In this document: positions 33,088-42,500 of the stretch, in pieces
How the letters are laid out: the number at the start of each line of letters is the position of its first letter
Numbering within the stretch: position 1 is the stretch's first letter
Assembly: GCA_036725605.1 (NCBI GenBank)
Contig: DAIMDW010000024.1
Span: forward strand, 1 to 64,000
Reading direction: 5' to 3'
DNA length: 64,000 bases
Origin: CALBTQ01 sp036725605
GTDB lineage: Bacteria > Lernaellota > Lernaellaia > Lernaellales > Lernaellaceae
Program-made: the position numbers and the translations under genes
The notes under the pieces: generated by a model
The model's database searches: none
What the model was told of the DNA's origin: nothing
Seen by the model: only the letters and a program-made list of their open reading frames with translations

Positions 33088-34548
33088 ATGAAACCGCTGC
33101 CGCTGATTCTCTCATTGCTGTTGCTGCTCGCCACCCTGTTGCTGGCGCCTGAAGCCGCCGCCGCGACGTTCCCGACGATCATGATCGACAACCTGCCCTC
33201 GCTGAAGGACAATCCCGAACTGGCCGAATGCTTCGGCGAATTCGGCATGAGCGCGGATGTCTGCCAGTACGAAACGCGCGGGTTTCTGGGCCGCAGTGAG
33301 GATCGCTGGGAACAAAGCCAAAACGGCGAACAATTCGACGTGCCCAACCAGTTGGTCGACGGCACCGACCTGGGCATCAATATTAAAGTCGGCGACCGGA
33401 CCTACTACTTCTTCGGCGACACGCTGCCCTACAGCCGCTTCGAAGGCAACCGTCAGTCGCCCAGCGGATTGTTCTTCGGCCTGCCCTACGCGATGGACCT
33501 CGACGACGACCAGAAACTGGACTGGATCGACGCGACGGTGGACATGGGCGGCGAGCCTTATTTCACCTCGGTGACTCAGGAAACGGCGTTCGATGAGAAC
33601 GACAATCCGACCGGGCTGCTCAACGACATCGAGCGCGAATTCTTCTTCCCCGAAGGCAAGGCGAAAAATCGCGAAGCCTGGTATCACGTGCCGACCGGCG
33701 CGGCCCAGGTCGACGACGAAACGATCTATTACTGGTACGGCAAATACATCAACAACTGGCAAACCGACCAGAATCACCTGCTGGCGCTGGACGTGGACAG
33801 CGGCCAGTGGCGTTACATCGGTCGGTTCGCCGACCAGAAGTTCATTCAGGTCGCGCCGGTGCCCGTCGAGCGCGACACCTACCCGGCCGACGCCGCGCTG
33901 ACGCCGCCCTGGACCGAGGCGCACGAGCGCGGGTTTTTGATCTACGGCAGCGGCCGCGCCGGCGAAAACATGATCGGCTACGAGGACGCCGATCCGCGCT
34001 GGGGCAGCTTCTGCAACGTCACGCTCACGCCGAATTACCGCGAGAGCGAACTGTACCTGGCTTACGTGAAGGCCGCCGATCTGGAGCGGCCGGACGTGGC
34101 GACCCGGTTGTACTTCTACACCGGAACGGCCCAGGGCAACTGGGTGCGGGGCGCGATCGATCAAGCCGTGCCGATTGTGGAGGAGGCCGTGTTCGGCGAA
34201 TTTTCCGTGCGTCGTCTTCCCGACAGCGACTTGCTGATGCTGACGCACACGCGCCTGAATCCGGACGAAAACATCCCCGAATTCAACGTGCGCTTCGCCG
34301 ACCTGAAACGGCCGATGGAGTGGAGCGAGCCGCTGAAGTCCTTCGCTCCCGGCTACGGCGATTATGTGGTCGAATCCACCCTCCGCTTGGCCCCCTCCTG
34401 GGAAGCCGCGCCGGGCATGCACGAAGACAACGTGCTCTTCTTCGCCCGCGTGGTTTCCACCTGGGCCGGCCCCTGGATGGATCCGCTGATGATGGGCTAC
34501 GGAACCAGTGTGGTCTGGTCGGCGATCGACCTGGACCGCGTGCTGTAA
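33088..34548 (+). CDS. DUF4185-like secreted protein under riboswitch control
   Basis: A protein of 486 residues; the ATG follows GTGGAGAGCGACG, the ribosome binding site in segment C of the riboswitch. The signal peptide is LSLLLLLATLLLAPEAAA|A, with no lipobox. The body shows DUF4185 features: DLGINIKVGDRTYYFFGDTLPYS near the start, then TIYYWYGKYI, LIYGSGRAGENMIGY, LYLAYVKAADLERPDVATRLYFYTG and ARVVSTWAGPWMDP. These are typical of glycosidase-like five-bladed propellers with possible carbohydrate binding. Because c-di-GMP controls biofilm and motility switching, this protein may be a surface or matrix component (inference). Confidence 0.8.
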   Translation: MKPLPLILSLLLLLATLLLAPEAAAATFPTIMIDNLPSLKDNPELAECFGEFGMSADVCQYETRGFLGRSEDRWEQSQNGEQFDVPNQLVDGTDLGINIKVGDRTYYFFGDTLPYSRFEGNRQSPSGLFFGLPYAMDLDDDQKLDWIDATVDMGGEPYFTSVTQETAFDENDNPTGLLNDIEREFFFPEGKAKNREAWYHVPTGAAQVDDETIYYWYGKYINNWQTDQNHLLALDVDSGQWRYIGRFADQKFIQVAPVPVERDTYPADAALTPPWTEAHERGFLIYGSGRAGENMIGYEDADPRWGSFCNVTLTPNYRESELYLAYVKAADLERPDVATRLYFYTGTAQGNWVRGAIDQAVPIVEEAVFGEFSVRRLPDSDLLMLTHTRLNPDENIPEFNVRFADLKRPMEWSEPLKSFAPGYGDYVVESTLRLAPSWEAAPGMHEDNVLFFARVVSTWAGPWMDPLMMGYGTSVVWSAIDLDRVL

Positions 34549-34846
34549 ACACGAGCCGGCGGGGCGGCGGTTAACGTCCACCCACCTCCCCACCTCCCGC
34601 CTCGCCGGCCGGAACGATAGAACGCCGCGCCTGAGCGCGGAAGGAAAACACGAGCCGGCGAGACGGCGGTAAAAATCCACCCACCCCTCCCCTCCGCCTC
34701 GCCGGCCGGAACGATGCAGGGCCGCGCCGTTTGGGGCGCAAGGGAATTACGAGCCGGCGGGACGGCGGTTGACATCCACCCACCTCCCCCCCATCGTCTC
34801 GCCGGCCGGGACAAAACAAAGCCGCATCCGGTTCGCCGGGTGCGGC
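34549..34846. repeat. Three tandem 99-bp repeats with two hairpins each
   Basis: Copies begin at 34549, 34648 and 34747, an exact 99-bp period. Each unit opens with a variant of ACGAGCCGGCGnGnCGGCGG, then TCCACCCACC, then CGCCTCGCCGGCCGG, forming a long hairpin, and then a second short hairpin (for example GCCGCATCCGG-ttcg-CCGGGTGCGGC in the third copy). The last hairpin may also end transcription of the upstream gene. No coding function is supported. Confidence 0.85.
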
Positions 34847-34852
34847 TGGTGA

Positions 34853-34993
34853 CCAGGAATAATTCCTGGACCTATGATTGACTTTCATTCGGCCGGCGCT
34901 GACGCGCGCAACACATGATGATGAATGTATGTCATCGGGTCAGTTTCAACGTAGGCGAGCATCCAGGGCCAACAAATACCTTTCCCGACCTTC
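34853..34993. repeat. Interspersed repeat family A, copy 4
   Basis: CCAGGAATAATTCCTGG, then a GGCCGGCGCTGACGCGCGCAAC block, then a diverged 'GTTTCAACGTAGGCGAGCATCCAGG' block and TTTCCCGACC. It directly follows the 99-bp tandem array. Confidence 0.7.
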
Positions 34994-35045
34994 GAAAAGA
35001 CACACGAATAGCGCGGATTGTTTGGAAAGGATAAACGGCAGCGGT

Positions 35046-35585
35046 TTACAAGGTTTGTTCGATAAACGTGGCGATTCGTTTGTTTTGTTCCGGCGTAATA
35101 TTTTCAAATCTTACGCCGAGCGCCAATGTGTGATCACTGGGCCGCAGGTGGGCGATTTTGCCCTGCCATTGTTCGCCGTTCAGAGTGCCCCCCGTTACCT
35201 CGATATTCAACGAGTAATCTCCGACCGGAATGGCAAAGTTCGGCACACCCGCCAGCACCACATTTGCTCCGCCTTGCGAAATGTCGTTCAACGAAGCGGT
35301 GTAGTTGCCGTGATCGCGCCCATTGCTCACTGACACGTTGACCGGATCCTTGCAAGAAACGCGCTGGAACATTCGCCGCATCGGGCCGTTGTCTTCCAAT
35401 AAATCCATGGGGATACCGTTTTTGGACATGAAAGCCCGCAAACTGGCAATTGGGATCCGCCGTTCGTTGCTGGTGGGCAGTTTGAAACCATTCAGCCTAC
35501 CCGTGTCGAACCACTTGATGACCGTATTGATGTTGATGCCCAGCAGACGAGCGACTTCTCCGGTGGTGAACACTTTTTTGGCCAT
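35046..35585 (-). CDS. HTH-PilZ fusion: c-di-GMP-responsive DNA-binding regulator
   Basis: A protein of 179 residues, with AAGAGGAAAAAG before the ATG. Residues ~1-60 are an excisionase/MerR-type helix-turn-helix (FTTGEVARLLGININTVIKWFDTGRLNGFKLP...RRIPIASLRAFM). From ~residue 70 a PilZ domain follows, with both c-di-GMP-binding signatures: RMFQR (RxxxR) and NDISQGG (DxSxxG). The protein would change DNA binding when c-di-GMP is bound. It is convergent with the DUF4185-like gene that has a c-di-GMP riboswitch 2 kb away, and faces a group of small membrane-protein genes on its own strand. Confidence 0.88.
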   Translation of the reverse strand: MAKKVFTTGEVARLLGININTVIKWFDTGRLNGFKLPTSNERRIPIASLRAFMSKNGIPMDLLEDNGPMRRMFQRVSCKDPVNVSVSNGRDHGNYTASLNDISQGGANVVLAGVPNFAIPVGDYSLNIEVTGGTLNGEQWQGKIAHLRPSDHTLALGVRFENITPEQNKRIATFIEQTL

Positions 35586-35800
35586 GCGCTTTTTCCTCTT
35601 AGCCTACGGTTCCACGCGAAAAATATCCCGCAAGATAACGCATTTCAACAATGATTACCAGCACGGAAGTCATTTTTCTTCACTTTTTTCGCCTGTCTCC
35701 GTCGGCTCACTGGCGAAGCAATCCGGGCGCACAGAAGTCCTTTTTGGCCCCGGACCACCCCTCCAGACGTTTCTTGTCGGCGAATCGATTTTCGCCCAAA

Positions 35801-36004
35801 TCAATTGCCTGCCAATTCCCGAATATAACCAACCGTTGCGGGTGATTCAACCATGGCGAGTTGTGCCGATTCGGTCAACGTCTCCCGCGACGGTTGCGGT
35901 TGCACCACTGTCGTATTTGTTGAACATGACAGGTGATTTTCCACCGCAATGTTCAACAGTAGTGCCACCGTAAGTAAGATCAGCACCAAGATTATCCGTT
36001 TCAT
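35801..36004 (-). CDS. Possible small exported peptide
   Basis: A protein of 67 residues (MKRIILVLILLTVALLLNIAVENHLSC...) with a strongly hydrophobic N-terminus and a polar Thr/Glu-rich rest. The ribosome binding site is weak. Either a signal-peptide-bearing small protein or a chance ORF. Confidence 0.4.
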   Translation of the reverse strand: MKRIILVLILLTVALLLNIAVENHLSCSTNTTVVQPQPSRETLTESAQLAMVESPATVGYIRELAGN

Positions 36005-36045
36005 TTAACCATCATCCCAATTCAAATTGCAATCAAGAACTCTTC

Positions 36046-36138
36046 TCAGACACCCCCCATACCCATAACCGCCAGCCAAATCATGACGAAAAAATCAAAG
36101 ACGCCGAATACAATTAGGGTCGCGTCGCCGAAATTCAT
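36046..36138 (-). CDS. 30-residue hydrophobic membrane peptide
   Basis: A very strong ribosome binding site (GGGAGGAGACGAG) precedes an ATG opening a 30-codon frame, MNFGDATLIVFGVFDFFVMI followed by WLAVMGMGGV. It is one hydrophobic helix with a short acidic N-terminus. On the minus strand TTGACA and TATAAT lie 14 bases apart upstream (36184-36209). The strong signals make a real small membrane protein likely despite its size. Confidence 0.55.
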   Translation of the reverse strand: MNFGDATLIVFGVFDFFVMIWLAVMGMGGV

Positions 36139-36183
36139 CTCGTCTCCTCCCCTAGACTTTTTTTTATCTTGGCCGCGATAGAA

Positions 36184-36209
36184 GTATTATAAATATTAGA
36201 TTTAATGTC
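36184..36209 (-). promoter_or_regulatory. Promoter-like TTGACA/TATAAT pair, short spacing
   Basis: On the minus strand a perfect TTGACA and a perfect TATAAT lie 14 bases apart, shorter than the optimal 17. They are about 46 bases before the 30-residue peptide start. Confidence 0.35.
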
Positions 36210-36469
36210 AAGGATAAATTTTAACGACTTTGTAAATTTAATAGAAACGAAAAAGGCATTGGTTGGTTAAAGAGTTTATGAAAAATACAGCTAATTTACA
36301 AATAGTTATAGTTCATTTTCTCATTTTTATTTTTCCGCGACCCAAAGAATCCGGAAACTTTTTTTAAAATCATGACAAAATAACATCGCCACACCACACA
36401 GTGGTCACCCGCCGCTTTTAGTGCTATTTTCCTTTACTTCTATTAACGGAAATACTACTACCGACGCTC

Positions 36470-39400
36470 TCAACAGCCACAGCAATCGTCGTCGTCATCA
36501 TCATCATCGATCGAATCATCGTCGATCATATCGTCATCGGTTGTGTCGTCGTNNNNNNNNNNNNNNNNNNNNNNNNNNNNNNNNNNNNNNNNNNNNNNNN
36601 NNNNNNNNNNNNNNNNNNNNNNNNNNNNNNNNNNNNNNNNNNNNNNNNNNNNCGATCGTGTCATCGTCGATCATATCGTCATCGGTTGTGTCGTCGTCGA
36701 TCGTGTCATCGTCGATCATATCGTCATCGGTTGTGTCGTCGTCGATCGTGTCGTCGTCGATCGAATCGTCGTCGATCGTGTCGTCGTCGATCGAATCGTC
36801 GTCGATCGTATCGTCGTCGGTCGTATCGTCATCAATCGTGTCGTCATCGATCGTATCGTCATCGGCCAAAGGTACACACTCATCCGTTTCCTCAAGACAT
36901 TGCTCGTCTTCATCGCATGGATCGCCGGTCGTCAGACACCGATCATTTCCCTCGTCGCACCATTCCAAACCGTCGCACCACAAGCCATTGTCGGGACAGG
37001 GATTGCCCGTTTGCAAACATTGATCGTCCGTTTCATCGCACGATTCGACTCCGGTGCAGAACATTAGATCGTCGGGGCAGGGATTGCCGGTGGCGGCACA
37101 TACGTCGTTGATCTCGTCACAGTATTCCTCGCCATCGCAGAACAGGCCGTTGTCGGCACAGTCGGGCGCATTCTGATGGGCGCACTGATCGATGTCCTCG
37201 TCGCAAAACTCCTCGCCGTTACAAAAACAGCCGTCGTCGGGGCAAGCCGGGACATCGATCCGGCGACATTGATCGAGCGAATCGTCGCAATATTCTTCGC
37301 CGTTGCACCACAATCCGTCGTCCGGGCAGGGGTTGCCGGTGTGCAGGCATTGTTGCAGACCCTCGTTGCATTCCTCCTCGCCGTTGCACCACAAACCATC
37401 GTCCGGGCACGGATTGCCGGTCGAGACACAATCGTCGATCGTCTCATTGCAGAATTCGTTTCCGTCACAATACACCCCATTGTCCGCACAGGGATCACCC
37501 GTGTGTACGTTGCACAGCCTGCCCAGACACGTATCGGCGCCGTTGCAAAAAGCGCCGTCGTCGCAAGCCGCGCCGTCGTTCTCGGACCAGGCCACGGAAC
37601 TAAACGCCGAAAGACAAATCTCGCACGGATTGGTGGGGTTGAGCGTTCCATCGGCATGACACTCGCCGCCTACGTAACAAGCACCGCAATAACGAATCGT
37701 CGTGAAATCGTAGCCGGTGGCGCGGCCGAGCGATTCGCCGGTCACATAAACATTGGCTTGCTCGTCGACGGCCACGGCATTGGCCATATCGTGATCATTG
37801 ACCGGGCCATTATAGCGCGCCACCCATTGCAGCTCGCCGTCGCCGTTATACTTGAGCGTCGCATAATCGCGGTTCGTTCCCCAGCCGTACGACTCGCCGA
37901 CGACATAAACGTTTTCCGCCACATCCACGACCAGATCGTAAGCGATGTCCGCGTCGGCCACCGGACCGTCGTAGCGCGCCACCCATTGTTGCACACCCGC
38001 CGGATTGTATTTGATGGTGACGAAATCCTCATGAGCGCCGCCTGCTCCCCACGATGAACCGGTCAGGTAAATATCGTTTTCGCCGCCGATCGCCACCGCG
38101 TGGGCATAATCGACGTCCGACGCGGTTCCGTTATAGATCATGGTCCACAGTCGAGCGCCGCCGTTGTCGTACTTGATAGTCAGGTAATCCCAACCGACGC
38201 CGGAGCCCACCGACGCGCCGACAACCACCACGTTGTCGTCGCCATCCACCGCCAGATCGAATCCTTCATCGTCGTTGTTGGCCGCGCCGTTAAAGCGTTC
38301 GACCCATATAATTCCCCCGTCGTTGTCATAGGCGACGGTCAGACAATCTTTGCTCGAGCCCACGCCGATGGAAACGCCGGTAACGAATACATTGCCACTC
38401 GCATCCAGCGCGATCGCCCGCGCCTTGTCCAGGTTGTTGGCCGGGCTGTTGTATCGATTCGCCCATTGTTGCACGCCATCGCCGTCGTACTTGACGGTCG
38501 CGTAATCGTATTCCGTGCCGCTGCCCCACGAATAGCCGGTGACAAAGACATTGCCTTGCGCATCCAGGGCCAGCGCCAACGCATAATCCGTGTTGTTGGC
38601 CGCGCCCGCATAGCGGCTGACCCACTGCTGATTGCCGTCCGCGTCGTATTTGATCGTAGCGTAGTCCAGTTCCGAACCGCCGCCGCCCCAGGAACTGCCG
38701 GTGACGTACACGTTGCCGACTTTATCCACCTGCACGGCCGTGGCGGTATCGGGGCCATCGCCCGGACCGTTGTACCACTTGGCCCACAGCACCGCGCCGT
38801 CGTTGTCGTACTTGACCGTCAGATAATCGAAGCCGGTTGCGGCGTTCAACGCCGGGCCGGCAACGATCACATTGCCTTGACCGTCCACCGCAATTGCCAA
38901 CGCCTCATCCGCCCCGCTCACCGGGCCATTGTAGCGGGCGACCCACAACTCGCTGGCGGCGCCCAACAACAAGTCGACCTCCACCGGATAGCTCGCCTCC
39001 CGGTCATCGATGGACAGCCACAGTGACCCGCCATGCATTTTCCACCTGATCGGCAATGGCGCGCCTTCGGCATCGAGCGCGATAATTGATTGATATTGCA
39101 GGACGTTTTTATTATCCAGTGAAAAGGCCAGTCGATCGGCCGCGGAGTGCGTCCACTCCGTCGCCAGATCACCACCGATTTCGGCCTCGAGAAGCAAAGG
39201 CCCCGGGCCATCCTCAGCCGAACGGATCGTAAAATGTTGTCGCAGCCCACTCGCTCGACTTTCATACAGTTCAGCGAAACAACCGTCCGACAACCTCACA
39301 CGGGCACGCTCCTGGCCATCGGGCGATTCAGTCACCATAAACTCCGGGGTGCGCCACGGCGTTCGGGGGCATGATCCATCCCTACCCACCCCCGTCGTTC

Positions 39401-39683
39401 GCCACGTCCAACTCCATGATTTTCCATTCAATTCTCCGCTTACGAGCAGCGTATCTCCCGCAAAAGCCGCTGAAAAATTACCCGGCCGATTAACCGCGAC
39501 AATCTCGCCGCCCCACAATTGAAAACGACTGTCCTGTTCATCCGTCGCCAACGACGGTGAAGCCGGTTCGACGATTTTCCCCTCATCTCCACCCTGCGAC
39601 CACGAACCGTCCTCCTGACAATTCAAAACCAACAGAAACGCCAAGCCCAAACCAATGATCAACAATACTCTATAATATCGCAT
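36470..39683 (-). CDS. Giant SBBP/Cys-rich/Asp-rich surface protein, interrupted by assembly gap
   Basis: The visible part exceeds 1000 residues. The start MRYYRVLLIIGLGLAFLLVLNC has a lipobox-like VLNC with an unusual Asn at -1. After an N-terminal domain (~residues 30-235), eight or so ~52-residue SBBP repeats follow (e.g. DYATIKYDADGNQQWVSRYAG, GQGNVIVAGPALN). Then come about nine Cys-rich repeats of the type CPDDGLWCNGEEECNE....C, and then a DDDTI repeat tail ending DDDDCCGC. The 100-N gap at 36553-36652 lies inside the Asp tail, and its arbitrary length shifts the frame, so the C-terminal part appears in a different frame. The intact gene is probably one ORF. Confidence 0.8.
36553..36652. 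other. Assembly gap, exactly 100 N
   Basis: A run of exactly 100 unknown bases lies within a 15-bp-unit Asp-coding repeat. It is a typical fixed-size placeholder; the true length is unknown and the reading frame of the surrounding gene is not preserved through it. Confidence 0.98.
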
Positions 39684-40086
39684 AGTTATCCTCCCATCCG
39701 CCGAAAACAGACTCCCGGAAATCGGCGATTGTTACGCCTCAACGGTAAAATGTCGTGGATTAATGAATTTATTTCATAGATAGGAATATCCACAACACAC
39801 ATCGGTGGATTATCCTTATTTCGGCCTGCAAATCGATACGTTGCCCTATTACAAAACGTAAAAACATTATAAACACAAGTCAATGCGATAAATAAAAATA
39901 ATTAATACAACCACAACGGATCATACCATTTCGATCAAAATCAATTGTCCTTTTCACCCAAATTCAGTGAGGAGAACATCGTTGAATGTAGCTCATGACC
40001 GGAAAATTCGCTGTTCGGCGCGCCTTTTGTTGACTTTTCGACCGTCCGCCCGCTATAAAGCGTTGAAACAAGCAAGGCCGGCAAGC
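39684..40086. other. AT-rich divergent spacer
   Basis: Between the giant surface-protein gene and a glycosyltransferase gene. AT-rich, presumably holding promoters for both directions, with no clear motif and no gene. Confidence 0.4.
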
Positions 40087-41106
40087 ATGTCCACCCCGCC
40101 CAAAATCAGCGTTATTGTGCCGTTTTACAACGCGGCGTCGACGCTTGCGCGGTGCCTGGAAAGTATCCTGGCCAACGATTATCCGCATTTCGAGGTGTTG
40201 TGCGTCGACGATCGCAGCACCGACGACGGTCCGGCCATCGCCGTTCAATACGACGTGCAACTGCTGCAAATGATTCATCAATCCGGCGCGGCGGCCGCGC
40301 GCAACCTGGCGGTAAGCGCCGCCTCGGGCGATATTTTATACTTCACCGACGCCGACGTGGTCGTCCCGCCGAACATCCTGGAGCGCATCGCGGGGCTGTT
40401 CGCCGAACACGAGGCCATGGACGCCTGTTTCGGCGCGTACACGATTTTCCCGGCAACGGACAATTTCGCCTCGGTGTACAAGAACCTCATTCATCATCAC
40501 ACCCACCTGACGTCCAAGAAGCACGCGGCGACCTTCTGGTGCGGCTGCGGGGCCGTGCGGCGGGAATCCTTTGTAAAAGCGGGGGGTTTCGACGAGTCGT
40601 ACACCGCCGCGAGCGTCGAGGATATCGAGCTGGGCTACCGCATGACCCAGATGAACATGGACATTCGCCTGCGCACCGACCTGCGCGTGACCCACGCCAA
40701 GCACTACACGTTGCGGGGGCTGATCGCCTCGGATCTGTTCGGGCGGGCGATCCCCTGGACGAAACTGATGGCGCGCAAGAATATTTTCCGCGCCGATTTA
40801 AACTTGAAAATCAATAACATACTCTCCGGCGTGCTGCTGGCGCTGTTCGTGCCGACCATCGTTGCGGCGGCGCTGGTGGTGCCGCTGGAGTACATCGGCC
40901 CGGCGCTGGCCGGTGCGCTGGCGGGGTACCTGGCGCTCAACGCGCGCATCTGGTGGTTCGTCTGGCAGGTCAAAGGGCTGCCCTTCTCGTTGCTTTTTCT
41001 GTTGATGCTCATTATTACTTACCTGTACAGCGTGGTCGGTTTCGCCTGGGGCCTGCTGGCCTTCGTGCTGGAAGCCACCGGAATCAGAAGGAAAAATGGA
41101 CAATAA
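40087..41106 (+). CDS. Family 2 glycosyltransferase with C-terminal membrane helices
   Basis: A protein of 339 residues starting at MSTPPK, where the GT2 fold begins; longer in-frame starts exist but add basic residues without a signal. GT-A motifs: ISVIVPFYNAASTLARCLESI, VDDRSTDD, GAAAARNLAVSAASGDILYFTDADV (DxD), GAVRRESFVKAGGFDESYTAASVEDIELGYRM (ED motif). The C-terminus has about three hydrophobic segments. It transfers a sugar to a lipid-linked or surface glycan acceptor at the inner membrane. The RseC-like gene starts 11 bases before its stop. Confidence 0.88.
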   Translation: MSTPPKISVIVPFYNAASTLARCLESILANDYPHFEVLCVDDRSTDDGPAIAVQYDVQLLQMIHQSGAAAARNLAVSAASGDILYFTDADVVVPPNILERIAGLFAEHEAMDACFGAYTIFPATDNFASVYKNLIHHHTHLTSKKHAATFWCGCGAVRRESFVKAGGFDESYTAASVEDIELGYRMTQMNMDIRLRTDLRVTHAKHYTLRGLIASDLFGRAIPWTKLMARKNIFRADLNLKINNILSGVLLALFVPTIVAAALVVPLEYIGPALAGALAGYLALNARIWWFVWQVKGLPFSLLFLLMLIITYLYSVVGFAWGLLAFVLEATGIRRKNGQ

Positions 41107-41593
41107 CGCGCTGCTGGAAGAAGGACGGGTGCTGGCCGCCGAGGGCCTGCTGGCCACCGTGCGCGTCGAGCGGCACTCGTCGTGCGCCTCGTGCGGGGTG
41201 GGCTGCGCCTGCGCCGAACCGGAGAGCGGCCCGAAAATCATGCTCGTGCGCGCGGTCAATCGCGTCGGCGCCCACGAGGGCGACCGGGTGAAAATCGCCC
41301 TCGAACCCGAAAAACTGGTCTCGATGGCTGCGCTCGCCTACCTGATGCCGCTGGTGTTTTTGTTCCTCGGCGCGTTCTTCGGTCCGCAGGTCACCGCGCT
41401 GTTCGGCTGGACGCTGGCGGTCGACCTGGCGCGTGCGCTGTTGTCGCTGGTGGGCCTCGCGTTTGGTATCGTGTTGTTAAAACTCATCTTTTTGCGCGTC
41501 AAACCGACCGGCACGTTCACGCCGATTCTGGTTGAAATTCTCCGCGACGAGCAGCCGCCGGCGCCGTATCTGGATGTTCCCGACCTTTCCTGA
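41096..41593 (+). CDS. RseC/MucC-like redox-sensing membrane protein
   Basis: A protein of 165 residues overlapping the preceding GT2 gene by 11 bases. An N-terminal Cys cluster (SCASCGVGCACAEPESG) is followed by a beta-rich region and two hydrophobic segments (LAYLMPLVFLFLGAFFG, LALLSLVGLAFGIVLLKLIF), the layout of RseC family proteins. Known members act in the SoxR-reducing system or in sigma-E regulation. Here it may pass redox or electrons for envelope functions; its coupling with a glycosyltransferase is unusual but may be positional. Confidence 0.8.
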   Translation: MDNNALLEEGRVLAAEGLLATVRVERHSSCASCGVGCACAEPESGPKIMLVRAVNRVGAHEGDRVKIALEPEKLVSMAALAYLMPLVFLFLGAFFGPQVTALFGWTLAVDLARALLSLVGLAFGIVLLKLIFLRVKPTGTFTPILVEILRDEQPPAPYLDVPDLS

Positions 41594-41613
41594 CCTTCCA
41601 TTAAAGAAGAGGC

Positions 41614-41699
41614 TTTTTCCCGGCGGTCACGCACCGGGCTACCCTCTATCGCCCCTGACGGGGCTGTTGATCGCCTATCGACGCACTTATCGACAGTCT
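41614..41699. repeat. Family D repeat, copy 2
   Basis: Matches 1933-2022 in inverted orientation (CACGCACCGGGCTACCCTCT, ATCGCCCCTGACGGGGCTGT). Confidence 0.75.
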
Positions 41700-42025
41700 T
41701 TTTTGACCAGATATAGTGCCCGAACGGAAATTCGACCGCCACATTTGGTAACAAATAGTGGAATAACTTTTTTCTCAAGTCGTTTCTGAAGAAAATTGTG
41801 TAACAGAGCGTATTATAAGCTTTTTACAATTTCTTTTTAAAATTTTTTCAGAGAAAAGCCGTGTAAATTCAACGACTTGCATTTTTCTAAATTTTTACTT
41901 TAACTATTTTGTGTAACTTGCCGAAAAATAGGTTGATTTTTGATTTTCTCTTTGGTAGTCTTGGCCCCGATCGGTGCACAAGTGGTTGTTAAGCAGCCCG
42001 GCGCCTCCAGAATCGGGAGGGTATC
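41700..42025. other. AT-rich spacer upstream of small zinc-finger gene
   Basis: About 325 bases of low GC, probably promoter DNA for the zinc-finger gene. No gene is seen. Confidence 0.4.
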
Positions 42026-42238
42026 ATGGGTGAGAAAGTCGATATCTGTTGCCAAGAAACCAAAAAGTTGATCATCGCCCATTTGGCCGGCGCCCTGGGT
42101 CGTGAAGGCCGCACCAAACTGTTGATGCACATGCGGTCTTGCCCCCACTGCTGGCAGTTGGTCGGGAACATCGCCCGCGGGGCCGAACAGCCCTACACGC
42201 GAGTGCCGACCTTCACGCAACGGGTGGTGCACGTGTAA
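42026..42238 (+). CDS. Small zinc-finger (zf-HC2-like) protein
   Basis: A protein of 70 residues, with GGGAGGGTATC before the ATG. The motif HMRSCPHC (H-x3-C-x2-C) with an upstream Cys pair fits the zf-HC2/anti-sigma zinc-finger fold, but there is no membrane domain or sigma factor next to it. It may be a free-standing regulatory zinc protein. Confidence 0.6.
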   Translation: MGEKVDICCQETKKLIIAHLAGALGREGRTKLLMHMRSCPHCWQLVGNIARGAEQPYTRVPTFTQRVVHV

Positions 42239-42329
42239 GCCCCCAATCCCGGCTCCCGCCGGGACCCCATATCCGCCGGCGTCGTCGTGCCGCACACTTT
42301 TTTCACGGCGCCGGCCCTTTCTTTTTAAG

Positions 42330-42418
42330 CAGGGATAATCCCTGGCAGGAATAATTCCTGCACCTATGTTTGCTTCATTGTGTGTAACCTCGGCCGGCGC
42401 TGACGCGCCAGGGATAAC
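42330..42418. repeat. Interspersed repeat family A, copy 5
   Basis: AGGGATAATCCCTGG, then AGGAATAATTCCTG, then the CCTCGGCCGGCGCTGACGCG block. Confidence 0.7.
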
Positions 42419-42500
42419 ATCATCAACTTGTCACTTGTAACTCATCACTTATAACTGGCTTCGCCGGCGGGTTTTTATAAAGGCGAAGCCTTGCCCCAAC

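Noticed and set aside
34497..34888. ORFs of 33-residue repeats within the 99-bp array
   Set aside because: The 99-bp period is divisible by three, so several frames are open by chance; no start signal or conserved composition supports a protein.
37176..39026. Long ORFs antisense to the giant surface protein
   Set aside because: They mirror the SBBP and Cys-rich codons on the other strand; the minus-strand protein has signal peptide, repeats and coherent composition.
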